Positions 1-8,972 are shown, numbered from the stretch's first letter. The stretch is 23,526 nt of DNA from JAYPLE01 sp047627515 (GCA_047627515.1 JBLHTU010000041.1:1-23526), one strand, 5' to 3'. Translations and numbers: made by a program. Notes: generated by a model from the sequence alone, not told the origin.

Positions 1-1536
1 GCTGCTCTCAAAATATTTTTGGCAAAAGCCATGCAGGATGCCAAAGCAAAAGGAATACTGTTTTCTGTGCATCTTAAAGCGACCATGATGAAGGTATCAG
101 ATCCGATCATCTTTGGTCATGCTGTTTCTGTTTATTTCCATGAGGTCTTTGAAAAGCACGCAGTGGCGTTGGCTTCGGTAGGTGTCAATCCAAATAATGG
201 CGTCGGAGATCTATTAACTAAAATACAAGCATTGCCTGGCGATCAAAAAGCATCCATCGAGGCTGATATATCCGAGGCTTATAGGAATGGTCCAGACTTG
301 GCTATGGTGAATTCTGACAAGGGAATTACCAATCTGCATGTACCCTCTGATGTGATTATTGATGCTTCGATGCCTGCAGCAATTCGAACATCAGGTCAAA
401 TGTGGGGCCCAGATGGCAATTCAAGAGATATGATCGCGGTGATCCCGGATAGAAGCTATAGTGGTGTCTACCAAGAGGTGATTGATTTTTGCCGAGAGAA
501 TGGGGCTTTTGATCCTGTGACGATGGGGAGTGTGCCTAATGTAGGCCTTATGGCTCAAAAAGCGGAGGAATACGGTTCGCATGACAAAACGTTCGAGATG
601 GCCGAGGTAGGTGTCGTAGCTATCACTACTGCGTCAGGAGATGTACTCATTCAGCATAACGTGCAGCCAGGTGATATCTGGAGGATGTGCCAAGCAAAAG
701 ATGATCCCATCAGAGATTGGGTAAAGCTGGCAGTTACCAGAGCAAATGCTCAAAAAGTGCCAACTATTTTTTGGCTGGATGAAAATCGGGCACATGATGC
801 TCAATTGATTACTAAGATCAAAACCTATTTGGCAGATCATGATACTTCTGGTTTAGACATTCAAATCATGTCTCCAGTGGCAGCTACTCGATTTTCTTTG
901 CAGCGCGCAAAAGATGGATTGGATACGATTTCTGTTACAGGGAATGTCTTAAGAGATTACTTGACGGATCTTTTTCCAATTCTTGAGTTAGGGACTAGCG
1001 CTAAGATGCTTTCGATTGTGCCCTTGATGAACGGGGGAGGGTTATTTGAGACAGGTGCTGGTGGATCAGCTCCTAAGCATGTGCAGCAATTTGTGGAGGA
1101 AGGTCATTTGCGATGGGACTCATTAGGGGAGTTTCTTGCCCTTGCTGCATCATTGGATCATTTTAATCTCACTGCCAATAATTCTAAAGCGGCTGTTCTG
1201 GCGAAAGCACTAGACGAAGCGACCGGAAAATTTCTTGACAATGGTAAATCACCTTCACGGAAGGTAAATGAAATTGATAATCGAGGTAGTCATTTCTACC
1301 TAGCTATGTACTGGGCAGAGGCTATGGCCGATCAAGATGAAGATGGTGACTTGAAAGCAGCCTTTTCGTCACTTGCAGCTTCTATGAAAGCGAATGAATC
1401 TAAGATCAATCAAGAATTGATAGATGCACAAGGCTCGCCAGTGGATATCGGAGGATATTTTTATCCGGATTTAGCAAAAGCCGAAGCTGCCATGCGGCCA
1501 AGTAGCACCTTGACGGAAGTCTTGGCAAGATTCTAA
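1..1536 (+). CDS. icd: Monomeric NADP-dependent isocitrate dehydrogenase, 5'-truncated by the window edge
   Basis: This enzyme oxidatively decarboxylates isocitrate to 2-oxoglutarate with NADP in the cytoplasmic TCA cycle. The open frame runs from base 1, giving 511 codons before the TAA. The monomeric family is about 740 residues, so roughly 230 N-terminal residues lie upstream of the window. Near the left edge the frame reads HLKATMMKVSDPIIFGH, followed by SDKGITNLHVPSDVIIDASM and then TMGSVPNVGLMAQKAEEYGS. These are hallmark blocks of the monomeric (Azotobacter/Corynebacterium type) class and not of the dimeric class. A TTG at 19 is in frame but is internal, not a start. A hairpin terminator follows 25 bases after the stop, so this is the end of its transcript. 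Identification is very secure; only the start is missing. Confidence 0.96.
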   Translation, partial: AALKIFLAKAMQDAKAKGILFSVHLKATMMKVSDPIIFGHAVSVYFHEVFEKHAVALASVGVNPNNGVGDLLTKIQALPGDQKASIEADISEAYRNGPDLAMVNSDKGITNLHVPSDVIIDASMPAAIRTSGQMWGPDGNSRDMIAVIPDRSYSGVYQEVIDFCRENGAFDPVTMGSVPNVGLMAQKAEEYGSHDKTFEMAEVGVVAITTASGDVLIQHNVQPGDIWRMCQAKDDPIRDWVKLAVTRANAQKVPTIFWLDENRAHDAQLITKIKTYLADHDTSGLDIQIMSPVAATRFSLQRAKDGLDTISVTGNVLRDYLTDLFPILELGTSAKMLSIVPLMNGGGLFETGAGGSAPKHVQQFVEEGHLRWDSLGEFLALAASLDHFNLTANNSKAAVLAKALDEATGKFLDNGKSPSRKVNEIDNRGSHFYLAMYWAEAMADQDEDGDLKAAFSSLAASMKANESKINQELIDAQGSPVDIGGYFYPDLAKAEAAMRPSSTLTEVLARF

Positions 1537-1561
1537 AAAAAAGAGAATACAAATAGTAACT

Positions 1562-1596
1562 AAGGGGTAGGTACGGAACGTGTCTTCCCCTTTTTT
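1562..1596 (+). terminator. Rho-independent terminator after icd
   Basis: The outer stem AAGGGG/CCCCTT encloses an inner stem GGTACG/CGTGTC (two G-U pairs) around a GAA loop, with a small internal bulge between the stems. A run of T follows directly. It ends the isocitrate dehydrogenase transcript. A short open frame that begins at GTG 1580 lies inside this hairpin and is not a gene. Confidence 0.85.
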
Positions 1597-1896
1597 ATGG
1601 TTTGAATTATTAAATTCTAGTATTGCTCGCTTCAATTTCAATCCGGAACCGCGGCATTTTGACGTAATATTTACAGAGGGGGAGCTGTACTTCGGGAAGT
1701 GGTCTTATCTAGACCTGTCATTAAGTTTTACAGAGAAGACCATAGATCATCAATCCTCAGAGGTTTGATACCGTAGACTTATTACCGTTTTTCAAAATTG
1801 CAATCGTTTGTATGTATCAATAGCTCTTTTAATAGGCATATTAAGCTCCGAAATTATTAGATTGTAAAAAAGTAGTATTAAAACAGGCAGTAATAC
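1597..1896. other. Intergenic region upstream of the GMC oxidoreductase
   Basis: About 300 bases without a credible gene. It must hold the promoter of the oxidoreductase pair. I see a TTTG at about 1807, but no TAnnTTTG box at the right distance, so I do not call a promoter. No tRNA-like fold or strong repeat is visible. The sequence just ahead of the ATG at 1897 has no Shine-Dalgarno motif. Confidence 0.6.
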
Positions 1897-3594
1897 ATGA
1901 ATCTAAATCTAAAGGCAAACCAACAGCAAACGTATGATGCAATTGTAGTTGGAACGGGAATCAGTGGAGGTTGGGCAGCCAAAGAACTAACTGAAAAAGG
2001 ACTGAAAACACTTGTGCTCGAAAGAGGTAGAAATGTAGAGCACATCAAAGACTATCCGACAATGAACAAGCAACCTTGGGAGTTACCCAATGGTGACAAG
2101 GTTTCTGCTGAGGAGATGAAGCATTACGAAAAACAAAGTCGCACTGGATACACGATCAAGGAATCAACTAAACACTGGTGGGTCAAGGATACAGAACACC
2201 CATACACTGAAACAAAACGTTTTGACTGGATCAGAGGCTACCATGTCGGAGGTCGATCACTTATGTGGGGAAGGCAGTCTTACCGTATGGGTGATCTTGA
2301 CTTTGAAGCTAATCTAAAAGATGGTGTAGCAGTGGATTGGCCTATTCGTTACAAAGAGATGCAACCATGGTATGATTACGTCGAGCAGTATATCGGCGTG
2401 AGTGGCCAGAACGAGGGTTTGATGCAGTTGCCTGATGGGAAATTTCTTCCACCTATGGAAATGAATTGTGTAGAGACACATTTCAAAAATGGCATAGCAG
2501 AAAATTTTGATGATCGAATTATGACGATCGGCCGAACAGCTAACTTAACTGTCAATCACAATGGCAGGTCTAAATGTAACTACAGAAACCTGTGTATTAG
2601 AGGTTGTCCTTTTGGTGCCTACTTCAGCACTCAGTCGTCGACCATGCCTGCGGCTGTAGCTACAGGGAACATGACACTAAGACCCAACAGCATAGTCACG
2701 GAAGTTTTGTATGACAAAGAGACGCAAAAGGCTACTGGCGTACGTGTGCTAGACGCGGAGACAGGCGATGTGCAAGAGTTCTATTCAAAGATTGTTTTCT
2801 TGTGTGCTTCTACTATTGGAAGTACTCAAATTCTGATGAACTCTACTGAGTTTTTCTCGGATGGAATGGGTAACGCCTCTGGTGAGCTTGGTCACAATTT
2901 GATGGATCATCATTTCCGTGTAGGAGCTGCAGGAGATATGCCTGAATATGAGGACAAGTATTACTATGGACGTCGTGCTAATGGTATCTATATTCCTAGA
3001 TTTAGAAATGTAAAAACTAAACACCCTGATTTTTTACGTGGCTACGGTTATCAAGGAGCAGCGAGCAGAGAAGGGTGGCAAAGAAATATAGCGGAGTTGT
3101 CAATCGGTAAGGAATTGAAGGATGAGCTAGCAACGCCGGGTAAGTGGCGCATGGGAATAAATGGATTTGGAGAGATGTTACCTTATCACGAGAACAAAGT
3201 TGAGATTAACAAAGACCTCTTAGACAAACATGGACAGCCGACGCTTACATTTGATTGTGAAATCAAGGAAAACGAGTTAGCGATGCGGAAGGATATGAAA
3301 GAGCAGGCAGCGGTTATGCTTGAAGCTGCCGGTTTTACTAACATCTATAAATTTGAAGATTCATACGGTCCAGGGCTTGGCATACATGAGATGGGTACTG
3401 CTCGTATGGGCAGAGATCCTAAAACCTCCGTGCTAAATAAATGGAACCAAGTGCATGAAGTTAAAAATGTGTTCGTGACAGATGGTGCAGCGATGACTTC
3501 AGCTGGTTGCCAGAACCCGTCATTGACTTATATGGCTTTGACTGCTAGAGCCGTAGAATATGCAGCAAATGAGTTGAAGAAAGGAAATCTGTAA
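1897..3594 (+). CDS. GMC-family FAD oxidoreductase (gluconate/sugar dehydrogenase large-subunit type)
   Basis: This is a flavoprotein expected to oxidise a hydroxyl group of a sugar, polyol or glycoside and pass electrons to a membrane or cytochrome acceptor. The substrate is not readable from sequence. An N-terminal FAD-binding motif GTGISG sits at residues 19-24, followed by a typical LVLERG segment at about 39-44. A cysteine cluster C227-x5-C233-x3-C237, characteristic of the gluconate/sorbose dehydrogenase branch, follows. The C-terminal GMC block contains H497 (in HEMGTARMG) and N540 (in CQNPSLT), which match the usual catalytic His/Asn pair. The length of 565 residues is normal. It has no signal peptide of its own. 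The next gene, 4 bases on, encodes a Tat-exported small partner, so the pair is probably one complex that leaves the cytoplasm together. No cytochrome c subunit is present in the window. Glucoside 3-dehydrogenase is one plausible activity, but that is inference. Confidence 0.9.
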   Translation: MNLNLKANQQQTYDAIVVGTGISGGWAAKELTEKGLKTLVLERGRNVEHIKDYPTMNKQPWELPNGDKVSAEEMKHYEKQSRTGYTIKESTKHWWVKDTEHPYTETKRFDWIRGYHVGGRSLMWGRQSYRMGDLDFEANLKDGVAVDWPIRYKEMQPWYDYVEQYIGVSGQNEGLMQLPDGKFLPPMEMNCVETHFKNGIAENFDDRIMTIGRTANLTVNHNGRSKCNYRNLCIRGCPFGAYFSTQSSTMPAAVATGNMTLRPNSIVTEVLYDKETQKATGVRVLDAETGDVQEFYSKIVFLCASTIGSTQILMNSTEFFSDGMGNASGELGHNLMDHHFRVGAAGDMPEYEDKYYYGRRANGIYIPRFRNVKTKHPDFLRGYGYQGAASREGWQRNIAELSIGKELKDELATPGKWRMGINGFGEMLPYHENKVEINKDLLDKHGQPTLTFDCEIKENELAMRKDMKEQAAVMLEAAGFTNIYKFEDSYGPGLGIHEMGTARMGRDPKTSVLNKWNQVHEVKNVFVTDGAAMTSAGCQNPSLTYMALTARAVEYAANELKKGNL

Positions 3595-3598
3595 TCTA

Positions 3599-4195
3599 AT
3601 GAAAGAAGTGAAAGCAATCAATAGAAGAGAAGCGCTGAAAAAATCAGCCTATGTATTGGGTACTGCACTCATGGCACCTACAGTAGTAGGCGTACTACAA
3701 GGATGTTCGCCACAGCCTAACTTGCCATGGACGCCTACTTTTTTCTCAGAGGATCAAGCAAGGCTGATCAATACCGTATCAGATATTATCATGCCTAAAA
3801 CAGATACACCTGCAGCAAGTGAGTTGGGTGTGCCTGGCTTTATAGAGCAACTAGTGAGCACTATTTATTCAGCAGAAGATCAAGAGCGCTTTATGAATAA
3901 CCTGGCTATTTTTGAAACGGGAGCGACAGAATCGATGAGCAAGGCTTTTAATAAACTCTTACCAGAAGAGCAGGAAGAGTATGTTCAGTCAGAACATACC
4001 AAGATTGCGAATCAGCGCATGAGTAAAAAGGAGCAGCCGTTTATTTGGCAGGTTAAAGAGCTGGTTATTACAGGTTATTGCCTGACCGAAGTAGGTGCTA
4101 CACAATTACTGCAGCATGTTATGATTCCGACTAGGTACGATGGCTGTATTCCTTTATCAGAAGCTGGAAATGGTAAGACTTGGTCAATGAGATAG
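3599..4195 (+). CDS. Gluconate 2-dehydrogenase subunit 3 family protein, Tat lipoprotein
   Basis: This is the small partner of the GMC oxidoreductase encoded 4 bases upstream. The N-terminus carries a twin-arginine export signal (RR at 9-10, in NRREALKK), a hydrophobic stretch from about 16 to 33, and a lipobox-like LQGC with C36. This indicates Tat-dependent export followed by lipid anchoring. The remainder, from about residue 47, has the helical subunit-3 pattern: a stretch beginning FFSEDQARLINTVSDIIMP, then TPAASELGVPGFIE, which is very characteristic. The length of 198 residues is normal. In this family the small subunit carries the export signal and chaperones or ferries the folded flavoprotein. 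The gene ends just before a strong bidirectional terminator, so the transcript is a two-gene unit. Confidence 0.88.
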   Translation: MKEVKAINRREALKKSAYVLGTALMAPTVVGVLQGCSPQPNLPWTPTFFSEDQARLINTVSDIIMPKTDTPAASELGVPGFIEQLVSTIYSAEDQERFMNNLAIFETGATESMSKAFNKLLPEEQEEYVQSEHTKIANQRMSKKEQPFIWQVKELVITGYCLTEVGATQLLQHVMIPTRYDGCIPLSEAGNGKTWSMR

Positions 4196-4212
4196 ACGCC
4201 GCAGCGGACAGC

Positions 4213-4248
4213 AAAAAAAGAGGGAACCCATGGGTTCCCTCTTTTTTT
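4213..4248. terminator. Bidirectional terminator between convergent genes
   Basis: A perfect 36-bp palindrome: seven A, then GAGGGAACCCA meeting its complement, then seven T. As RNA from either strand it gives a GC-rich stem followed by a U tract. It lies between the oxidoreductase pair (+) and rny (-) and should stop transcription from both sides. Confidence 0.93.
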
Positions 4249-4307
4249 GTTTATTCATCTAGCTAAGGATTTTAGTTAAATCCCTCCACTTCTGGCACAG
4301 TAATTAT

Positions 4308-5870
4308 TTATTTAGCGAAAGCGATTGCCCTAGTTTCTCTAATAACCGTCACCTTGATCTGGCCAGGATACTGCATGTCCTTTTCGATTTTTTGAGAGAT
4401 ACCAAAGGATAAGTCACTAGCCTCTTTATCAGAAACATTTTCGGCATCTACTAATACACGCAGTTCTCGTCCTGCTTGAATCGCATAGCATTTATTGACT
4501 CCTTCGAATGAGACTGCAAGGCTTTCAAGTTCTTTTAAACGCTTGATATACGATTCCATCACCTCACGACGAGCGCCAGGCCGGCTGCCAGAGATGGCAT
4601 CACATGACTGGACGATTGGGGATATCAGTGAAGTCATTTCAATTTCATCATGGTGAGCGCCGATAGCATTACAGACTTCTGGGTTTTCTTTGTACTTTTT
4701 AGCCAGCTCCATGCCAATCAACGCGTGCGGAGTCTCTGGTTCATCAGGCCATACTTTACCAATGTCATGAAGTAATCCAGCACGTTTCGCCAATTTGGCA
4801 TTTAGACCAAGTTCTGCTGCTAGAGTGGCACAAAGTTGTGCCACTTCTCTAGAATGCTGTAATAAGTTTTGACCATAAGAAGATCTAAAGCGCATACGAC
4901 CAATCATCTTGATCAGTTCAGGATGCAGTCCATGGATGCCTAGGTCTATGACTGTTCTTTCACCGATCTCCACGATTTCCTCATCAATGTTTTTCGTAGT
5001 TTTTGCAACAATCTCTTCGATTCTTGCGGGATGTATTCGTCCATCTTTCACTAACCTATGCAACGAGAGTCTGGCAATCTCCCGACGGACAGGATCAAAG
5101 CCCGAAATAATGATTGCCTCTGGTGTGTCGTCTACAATAATCTCGACACCCGTAGCGGCCTCAAGTGTCCTAATATTTCGTCCCTCTCTACCGATGATCT
5201 TACCTTTGATATCATCACTTTCTAGGTTGAAAACGGAGACACAGTTCTCGATGGCATGTTCTGTCGCGGTACGTTGGATTGTCTGCAAGACAATCTTTTT
5301 GGCCTCTTTTGTTGCAGTCAGGTTGGCCTCTTCGATTATCTGCTTGATATGAGCTGATGCATCTGTTCGCGCTTCATCTTTCAGCGCCTCCATTAGCTGT
5401 TGGCGGGCATCTTCTTCGCTGAGGTTAGAGGCTTTTTCAAGGATTAGAATTTGTTGACCTTTTAGTTTATCAAATTCTTCTTTTCTTGTTTTGACGATAT
5501 CAAGTTGCGTAGAGAGATTCTCTTTCATGGATTCTAGTTCCGCTTCAGTCCTCTTGTTTTGCTCGATATGTTTTGATAGGTTGGATTCCCTTTGTTTTAA
5601 TTTATTCTCGTTGGTGATGATTTGATTTTTCTTACGATTAGACTCTTCTTCAAACTCTGATTTTAGCTTCAGGTATTTTTCCTTTGCTTCTAATATGCGT
5701 TCCTTCTTAATGCTATCAGCGGAGAGCTCTGCTTCTTTGATAATCATTGCTTGCTTGTCTGAAGCGGCATCGATGCGTTTTTTAAGGGATCTTTTCAGTA
5801 GTAGCCGATCAATAGCTAAGCCGAGACCTATACCGGCCATCAGTGCTAAGATCATATATGTTGTTTCCAT
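4308..5870 (-). CDS. rny: Ribonuclease Y
   Basis: Membrane-anchored endoribonuclease that starts mRNA decay. The order is diagnostic. An N-terminal membrane helix (about residues 5-22) is followed by a long charged coiled coil (about 25-200). A KH RNA-binding domain comes next, with GREG at 227-230. Then comes a metal-dependent HD domain, with H339 in QHSREV and the HD pair at 368-369 in LLHDIGK. The C-terminal domain ends at 520 residues, the normal family length. The ATG at 5870 begins directly with the membrane helix. It is the last gene of the rpsT-to-rny strand, 60 bases after zapA, and is followed by a bidirectional terminator. Confidence is very high. Confidence 0.97.
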   Translation of the reverse strand: METTYMILALMAGIGLGLAIDRLLLKRSLKKRIDAASDKQAMIIKEAELSADSIKKERILEAKEKYLKLKSEFEEESNRKKNQIITNENKLKQRESNLSKHIEQNKRTEAELESMKENLSTQLDIVKTRKEEFDKLKGQQILILEKASNLSEEDARQQLMEALKDEARTDASAHIKQIIEEANLTATKEAKKIVLQTIQRTATEHAIENCVSVFNLESDDIKGKIIGREGRNIRTLEAATGVEIIVDDTPEAIIISGFDPVRREIARLSLHRLVKDGRIHPARIEEIVAKTTKNIDEEIVEIGERTVIDLGIHGLHPELIKMIGRMRFRSSYGQNLLQHSREVAQLCATLAAELGLNAKLAKRAGLLHDIGKVWPDEPETPHALIGMELAKKYKENPEVCNAIGAHHDEIEMTSLISPIVQSCDAISGSRPGARREVMESYIKRLKELESLAVSFEGVNKCYAIQAGRELRVLVDAENVSDKEASDLSFGISQKIEKDMQYPGQIKVTVIRETRAIAFAK

Positions 5871-5930
5871 GTCGAATTATTTTTTTGGTTACCATGGCCG
5901 ACACGAAAAAATCTAACTGCTGTTCTTGTA

Positions 5931-6215
5931 TTAGATCGCTTGGGAAATTAGTTGATTAAGCTGTATTACCTGATTCAATGAGTGCTCATCAGTTGTGATG
6001 AGTGACTCTTCGTTTTTCATTTTGTCAACTTGACAATCGAAGGCAACCATGGCAAGGAGATCTTGTTGGTCTTCTATACCAAATTTCTCTTTGTAGGTTT
6101 TCATTTTCTCATTTAGAATTTTACCGGCTCTACGTATGCGCTCCTCATCCTCTGCTTTTACTCGCATAGGATATTCTCGGTTCCCAATTCTTATTTTTAT
6201 TGATAGTTCCGTCAT
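5931..6215 (-). CDS. zapA: Cell division protein ZapA
   Basis: ZapA binds FtsZ and bundles its filaments at the division site. The 94-residue product begins MTELSIKIRIGNREYPMRV, matching the N-terminal beta-strand domain of ZapA with its glycine-turn and a strand ending in Tyr. The segment VKAEDEERIRRAGKILNEKM then leads into the C-terminal helix that dimerises. I choose the ATG at 6215. An in-frame TTG at 6224 would add three residues (LIR), but it is immediately adjacent to the stop of the upstream gene and gives no gain in homology. It sits in the common Bacteroidota order pheT, small coiled-coil gene, zapA, rny, and is surely cotranscribed. No ribosome binding site is visible. Confidence 0.88.
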   Translation of the reverse strand: MTELSIKIRIGNREYPMRVKAEDEERIRRAGKILNEKMKTYKEKFGIEDQQDLLAMVAFDCQVDKMKNEESLITTDEHSLNQVIQLNQLISQAI

Positions 6216-6224
6216 TCGGATCAA

Positions 6225-6524
6225 TTAGGCTTCACTCAAATGAGTAATGCATTTATCTATCTCACTTATATACTGATCTAACACAGATTTCAACTCGTTT
6301 GGATCTTCCCCTCCTGCCACCATGCTGTCTACAAGTTTACTAATTTTAAACTTATTCTGAAAGCTGTCAAATTCCGACTCTTTATGAGCAATGATCGACT
6401 TTAGTTCCTGGTTTTCAGCTCTATAATTGGACACATCTTGCCTCATCTTACCGTGTTCAGATAGGAGAAGTTTTACTTTTCTTTCCAACGTGCTTATTTC
6501 TTTTCTCAGGCGATCGTCACTCAT
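6225..6524 (-). CDS. Small coiled-coil protein between pheT and zapA, function unknown
   Basis: I do not recognise a named family. The 99-residue product is highly charged and almost wholly helical. Residues about 3-60 show leucine/valine heptads (LRKEISTLERKVKLLLSEHG, then AENQELKSIIAHKE), so a parallel coiled coil is likely. The second half (SKLVDSMVAGGEDPNELKSV, then LDQYISEIDKCITHL) looks like a short helical bundle. There is no signal peptide or membrane segment. The ATG is 2 bases after the pheT stop, and the stop is 9 bases ahead of the zapA ATG, so it is translated in a tight operon with zapA. A similar small gene at this position is common in the phylum. A divisome-linked, ZapB-like role is possible from context, but nothing in the sequence proves it. 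Confidence 0.8.
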   Translation of the reverse strand: MSDDRLRKEISTLERKVKLLLSEHGKMRQDVSNYRAENQELKSIIAHKESEFDSFQNKFKISKLVDSMVAGGEDPNELKSVLDQYISEIDKCITHLSEA

Positions 6525-6526
6525 GC

Positions 6527-8932
6527 TTATCGACGGATTATTGCGTTAAGTTCATTTTCAAATAGACTCATCAATCTACTCATTGTTTTGTCAATTTGCT
6601 TGTCATTGAGTGTTTTAGTATTGTCTTGCAAGTAAAAAGTAATTGCATACGCTTTCTTACCTTTTTCAATTTTATCTCCTTCATACACATTGAAAACGTT
6701 CATGCGATTAAGAAGCTTTCTTTCTTGCTTGAACGCAATATCCTGCACCTCCTTATAAGTGACTCTTTTGTCGAGTACCAACGAAAGATCTCTTTTTACC
6801 TCGGGAAATTTAGAAATAGGTTTGTAGTACTGTTCTCTAGAGGCTGAAGCTACAATAGCATCCCAGTTTAGGTCTGCAGAAAAAATATCTTGATCTATTT
6901 GATAGTGTGAGCATATCTCATTTTTTAATTTTCCAATGGTACCAAGTAACTTCCGATTGAATGAAATGGATAGTCCGTACTCATAGTTTGGATCCTCAGT
7001 CAAGGGTTCTGTTATGGTGCTATTGATTCCAGCTAGCTCCAATGCTTGATAGACAGATTCCAGCAGATGGTAGATAGAGGTATCTATGGTGCCTTCCAGC
7101 CAACTTCCAGCCTGCTTCTTGCCAGTTTGATAAAGCATCAGGTGCTGCTTCTCCTGATACTGCATTGGCTTGTGATAAGTCTTGCCAAATTCAAAATACT
7201 TAAGCTCGTTCTGTTTTCTGTTGATATTATACCTCAGTGATTCTAATCCTGTATAAAGCATACTAGGGCGCATGATATTTAGGTCTACGCTTGATGGGTT
7301 TAGCAACGACACAGTATGTTCCCCACCGAATCCCATTTTTGTCTCATAGGCCATGTTGGTGATACTATTGGTGATCATTTCATGAAAACCTTTTCCTGCA
7401 AGTCCGATGCTGATACTTTCTTGCAATTTGTAGGGTTCGATCTCCTTAAATTCTGCCAGATAACCTGTTGAAAAATGGTCATCAATAGAAATATTATTGA
7501 TTCCGTAGATTCGAAGTACTTCTTCTACCAAATCAGCTTCCCTAGTCACTTCGCTTCGGAACGGTGGTACCACAGCTGTGAAAGTTTCATGGGTCACCTC
7601 TTTTGTGCGTATATCTAAGTCATTAAGAATGGTAATGATCCGTTCGTTGGGCAACGTTTCACCTATTAATCGATGGTACGTATCAAATTTACTGATAATT
7701 TGAACAGGACGAATTGGGTGCGGGTAGATGTCTTGATAGTTACTGGCAATTTGTCCGCCTGCAATATCGAGGATCATATTGGCAGCGAATTGTAGGGCAA
7801 TCAGCGTCATCTCAGGATCTGTGCCCCTTTCAAAACGAAAAGCCGCATCTGTACTGAGACTATGGCGTGTAGTGGTGCCTCTTACCCAATCAGCATGAAA
7901 ATAAGCACTTTCCAGGAAAATGGTTTGTGTGCTATCAGATACACCTGAATGAAGACCTCCAAAAACGCCTGCCATACACATGCCCTTTTCAGCATCACAG
8001 ATCATTAGGTCATTTGGGTGTAATTTTCTTTCCTTTTCATCCAGCGTTGTAAACTTGGTGCCTTCTGAGAGGGTTTTTACGATGATGGTGTTCTCTTTAA
8101 TCTTACTTGCGTCAAAAGCATGAAGAGGCTGACCCAAATGATGCATGACGTAGTTCGTGATGTCGACTATGTTATTGATAGGCTCTTGTCCAATGGCTCT
8201 TAATCTAAATTGCAGCCATTCGGGCGAAGGTTCTACCTTGATCCCCGAAATATTAACACCTGAATATCGGGGGCAGGCTTCTGAGTTTTCAACGAAAATT
8301 TTTGTGCCCGCAGTTTTCTGCTCCACCTCTTTAAATGAAGGCATATTGATTGGCCTCTGATAATAGGCAGCTAAATCTCTTGCTGTACCAAGGTGTGAGG
8401 TCGCATCCCCTCTGTTGGGAGTCAATCCGATCTCAAAGATAAAGTCTTCGCCATTGTCAAAAAGGTCACTAACGGGTGTTCCGTTTGGCGCTTCGGTAGC
8501 TAAAACCATGATTCCATCGTGTCCTGTACCTAAGCCTATTTCATCTTCAGCGCAGATCATTCCCTCTGAGAGTTCACCACGTATTTTGGCTTTTTTGATG
8601 ACAAAGGGATCTCCTGATATCGGGTAAAGTTTAGCGCTGACAGTGGCAACGATGACTTTTTGACCTATAGCGACATTGGGTGCACCGCAGACGATAGGAG
8701 AGGGATGGTCTGTGCCTATATCTACTGTAGTAACAGATAGTTTATCGGCATTTGGGTGCTTGGTGCATGTAAGGATTTCGCCTACGACAAGCCCAGCAAA
8801 TCCTCCTTGTATTTTTTCTACTTTCTCAAGTCCTTCGACCTCAAGTCCTGTTTCTGTTAGTACAGCGCTGATCTGATCAGGTGTTTCGGTGAGTTCGATG
8901 AATTCCCTGAGCCAGTTGTATGATATTTTCAT
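6527..8932 (-). CDS. pheT: Phenylalanine-tRNA ligase beta subunit
   Basis: Large subunit of the alpha2-beta2 enzyme that charges tRNA-Phe; the alpha subunit gene is not nearby. The 801-residue length and domain order are standard. An N-terminal block MKISYNWLREFIEL leads to an EMAP/OB-type tRNA-binding domain at about 40-150 (HPNADKLSVTTVDIG, then VCGAPNV). The B3/B4 editing domain has the EIGLTPNRGD and HAFDASKI region. B5 follows, and the catalytic-like core contains FRFERGTDPE and MRPSMLY. The C-terminal FDX-ACB domain begins near FPEVKRDLSLVLD. The ATG at 8932 starts the conserved N-terminus. A TATATTTG box lies 33 bases upstream, so it may have its own promoter as well as readthrough from radC. 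Confidence 0.97.
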   Translation of the reverse strand: MKISYNWLREFIELTETPDQISAVLTETGLEVEGLEKVEKIQGGFAGLVVGEILTCTKHPNADKLSVTTVDIGTDHPSPIVCGAPNVAIGQKVIVATVSAKLYPISGDPFVIKKAKIRGELSEGMICAEDEIGLGTGHDGIMVLATEAPNGTPVSDLFDNGEDFIFEIGLTPNRGDATSHLGTARDLAAYYQRPINMPSFKEVEQKTAGTKIFVENSEACPRYSGVNISGIKVEPSPEWLQFRLRAIGQEPINNIVDITNYVMHHLGQPLHAFDASKIKENTIIVKTLSEGTKFTTLDEKERKLHPNDLMICDAEKGMCMAGVFGGLHSGVSDSTQTIFLESAYFHADWVRGTTTRHSLSTDAAFRFERGTDPEMTLIALQFAANMILDIAGGQIASNYQDIYPHPIRPVQIISKFDTYHRLIGETLPNERIITILNDLDIRTKEVTHETFTAVVPPFRSEVTREADLVEEVLRIYGINNISIDDHFSTGYLAEFKEIEPYKLQESISIGLAGKGFHEMITNSITNMAYETKMGFGGEHTVSLLNPSSVDLNIMRPSMLYTGLESLRYNINRKQNELKYFEFGKTYHKPMQYQEKQHLMLYQTGKKQAGSWLEGTIDTSIYHLLESVYQALELAGINSTITEPLTEDPNYEYGLSISFNRKLLGTIGKLKNEICSHYQIDQDIFSADLNWDAIVASASREQYYKPISKFPEVKRDLSLVLDKRVTYKEVQDIAFKQERKLLNRMNVFNVYEGDKIEKGKKAYAITFYLQDNTKTLNDKQIDKTMSRLMSLFENELNAIIRR

Positions 8933-8964
8933 AGGTAGATTACCTTCTGTTTTTTGTCAATCTG

Positions 8965-8972
8965 CAAATATA
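8965..8972 (-). promoter_or_regulatory. Possible -7 box for pheT
   Basis: TATATTTG on the minus strand fits the Bacteroidota -7 consensus TAnnTTTG and stands 33 bases ahead of the pheT ATG in the 63-base gap after the DUF1684 gene. I find no TTTG or TTG at the usual 17-23 base distance upstream, so this is only a half-supported promoter. Confidence 0.4.

Noticed and set aside
1580..1768. Open frame of 62 codons after the icd terminator
   Set aside because: Its GTG start lies inside the terminator hairpin; no recognisable motif, and composition is like noncoding DNA.
4909..5352. Open frame of 147 codons on the plus strand inside rny
   Set aside because: Antisense shadow of the well-conserved RNase Y KH and HD coding sequence; no start context or motif.
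6216..6224. TTG start for zapA at 6224
   Set aside because: The ATG at 6215 fits the family start; the extra three residues are not needed.
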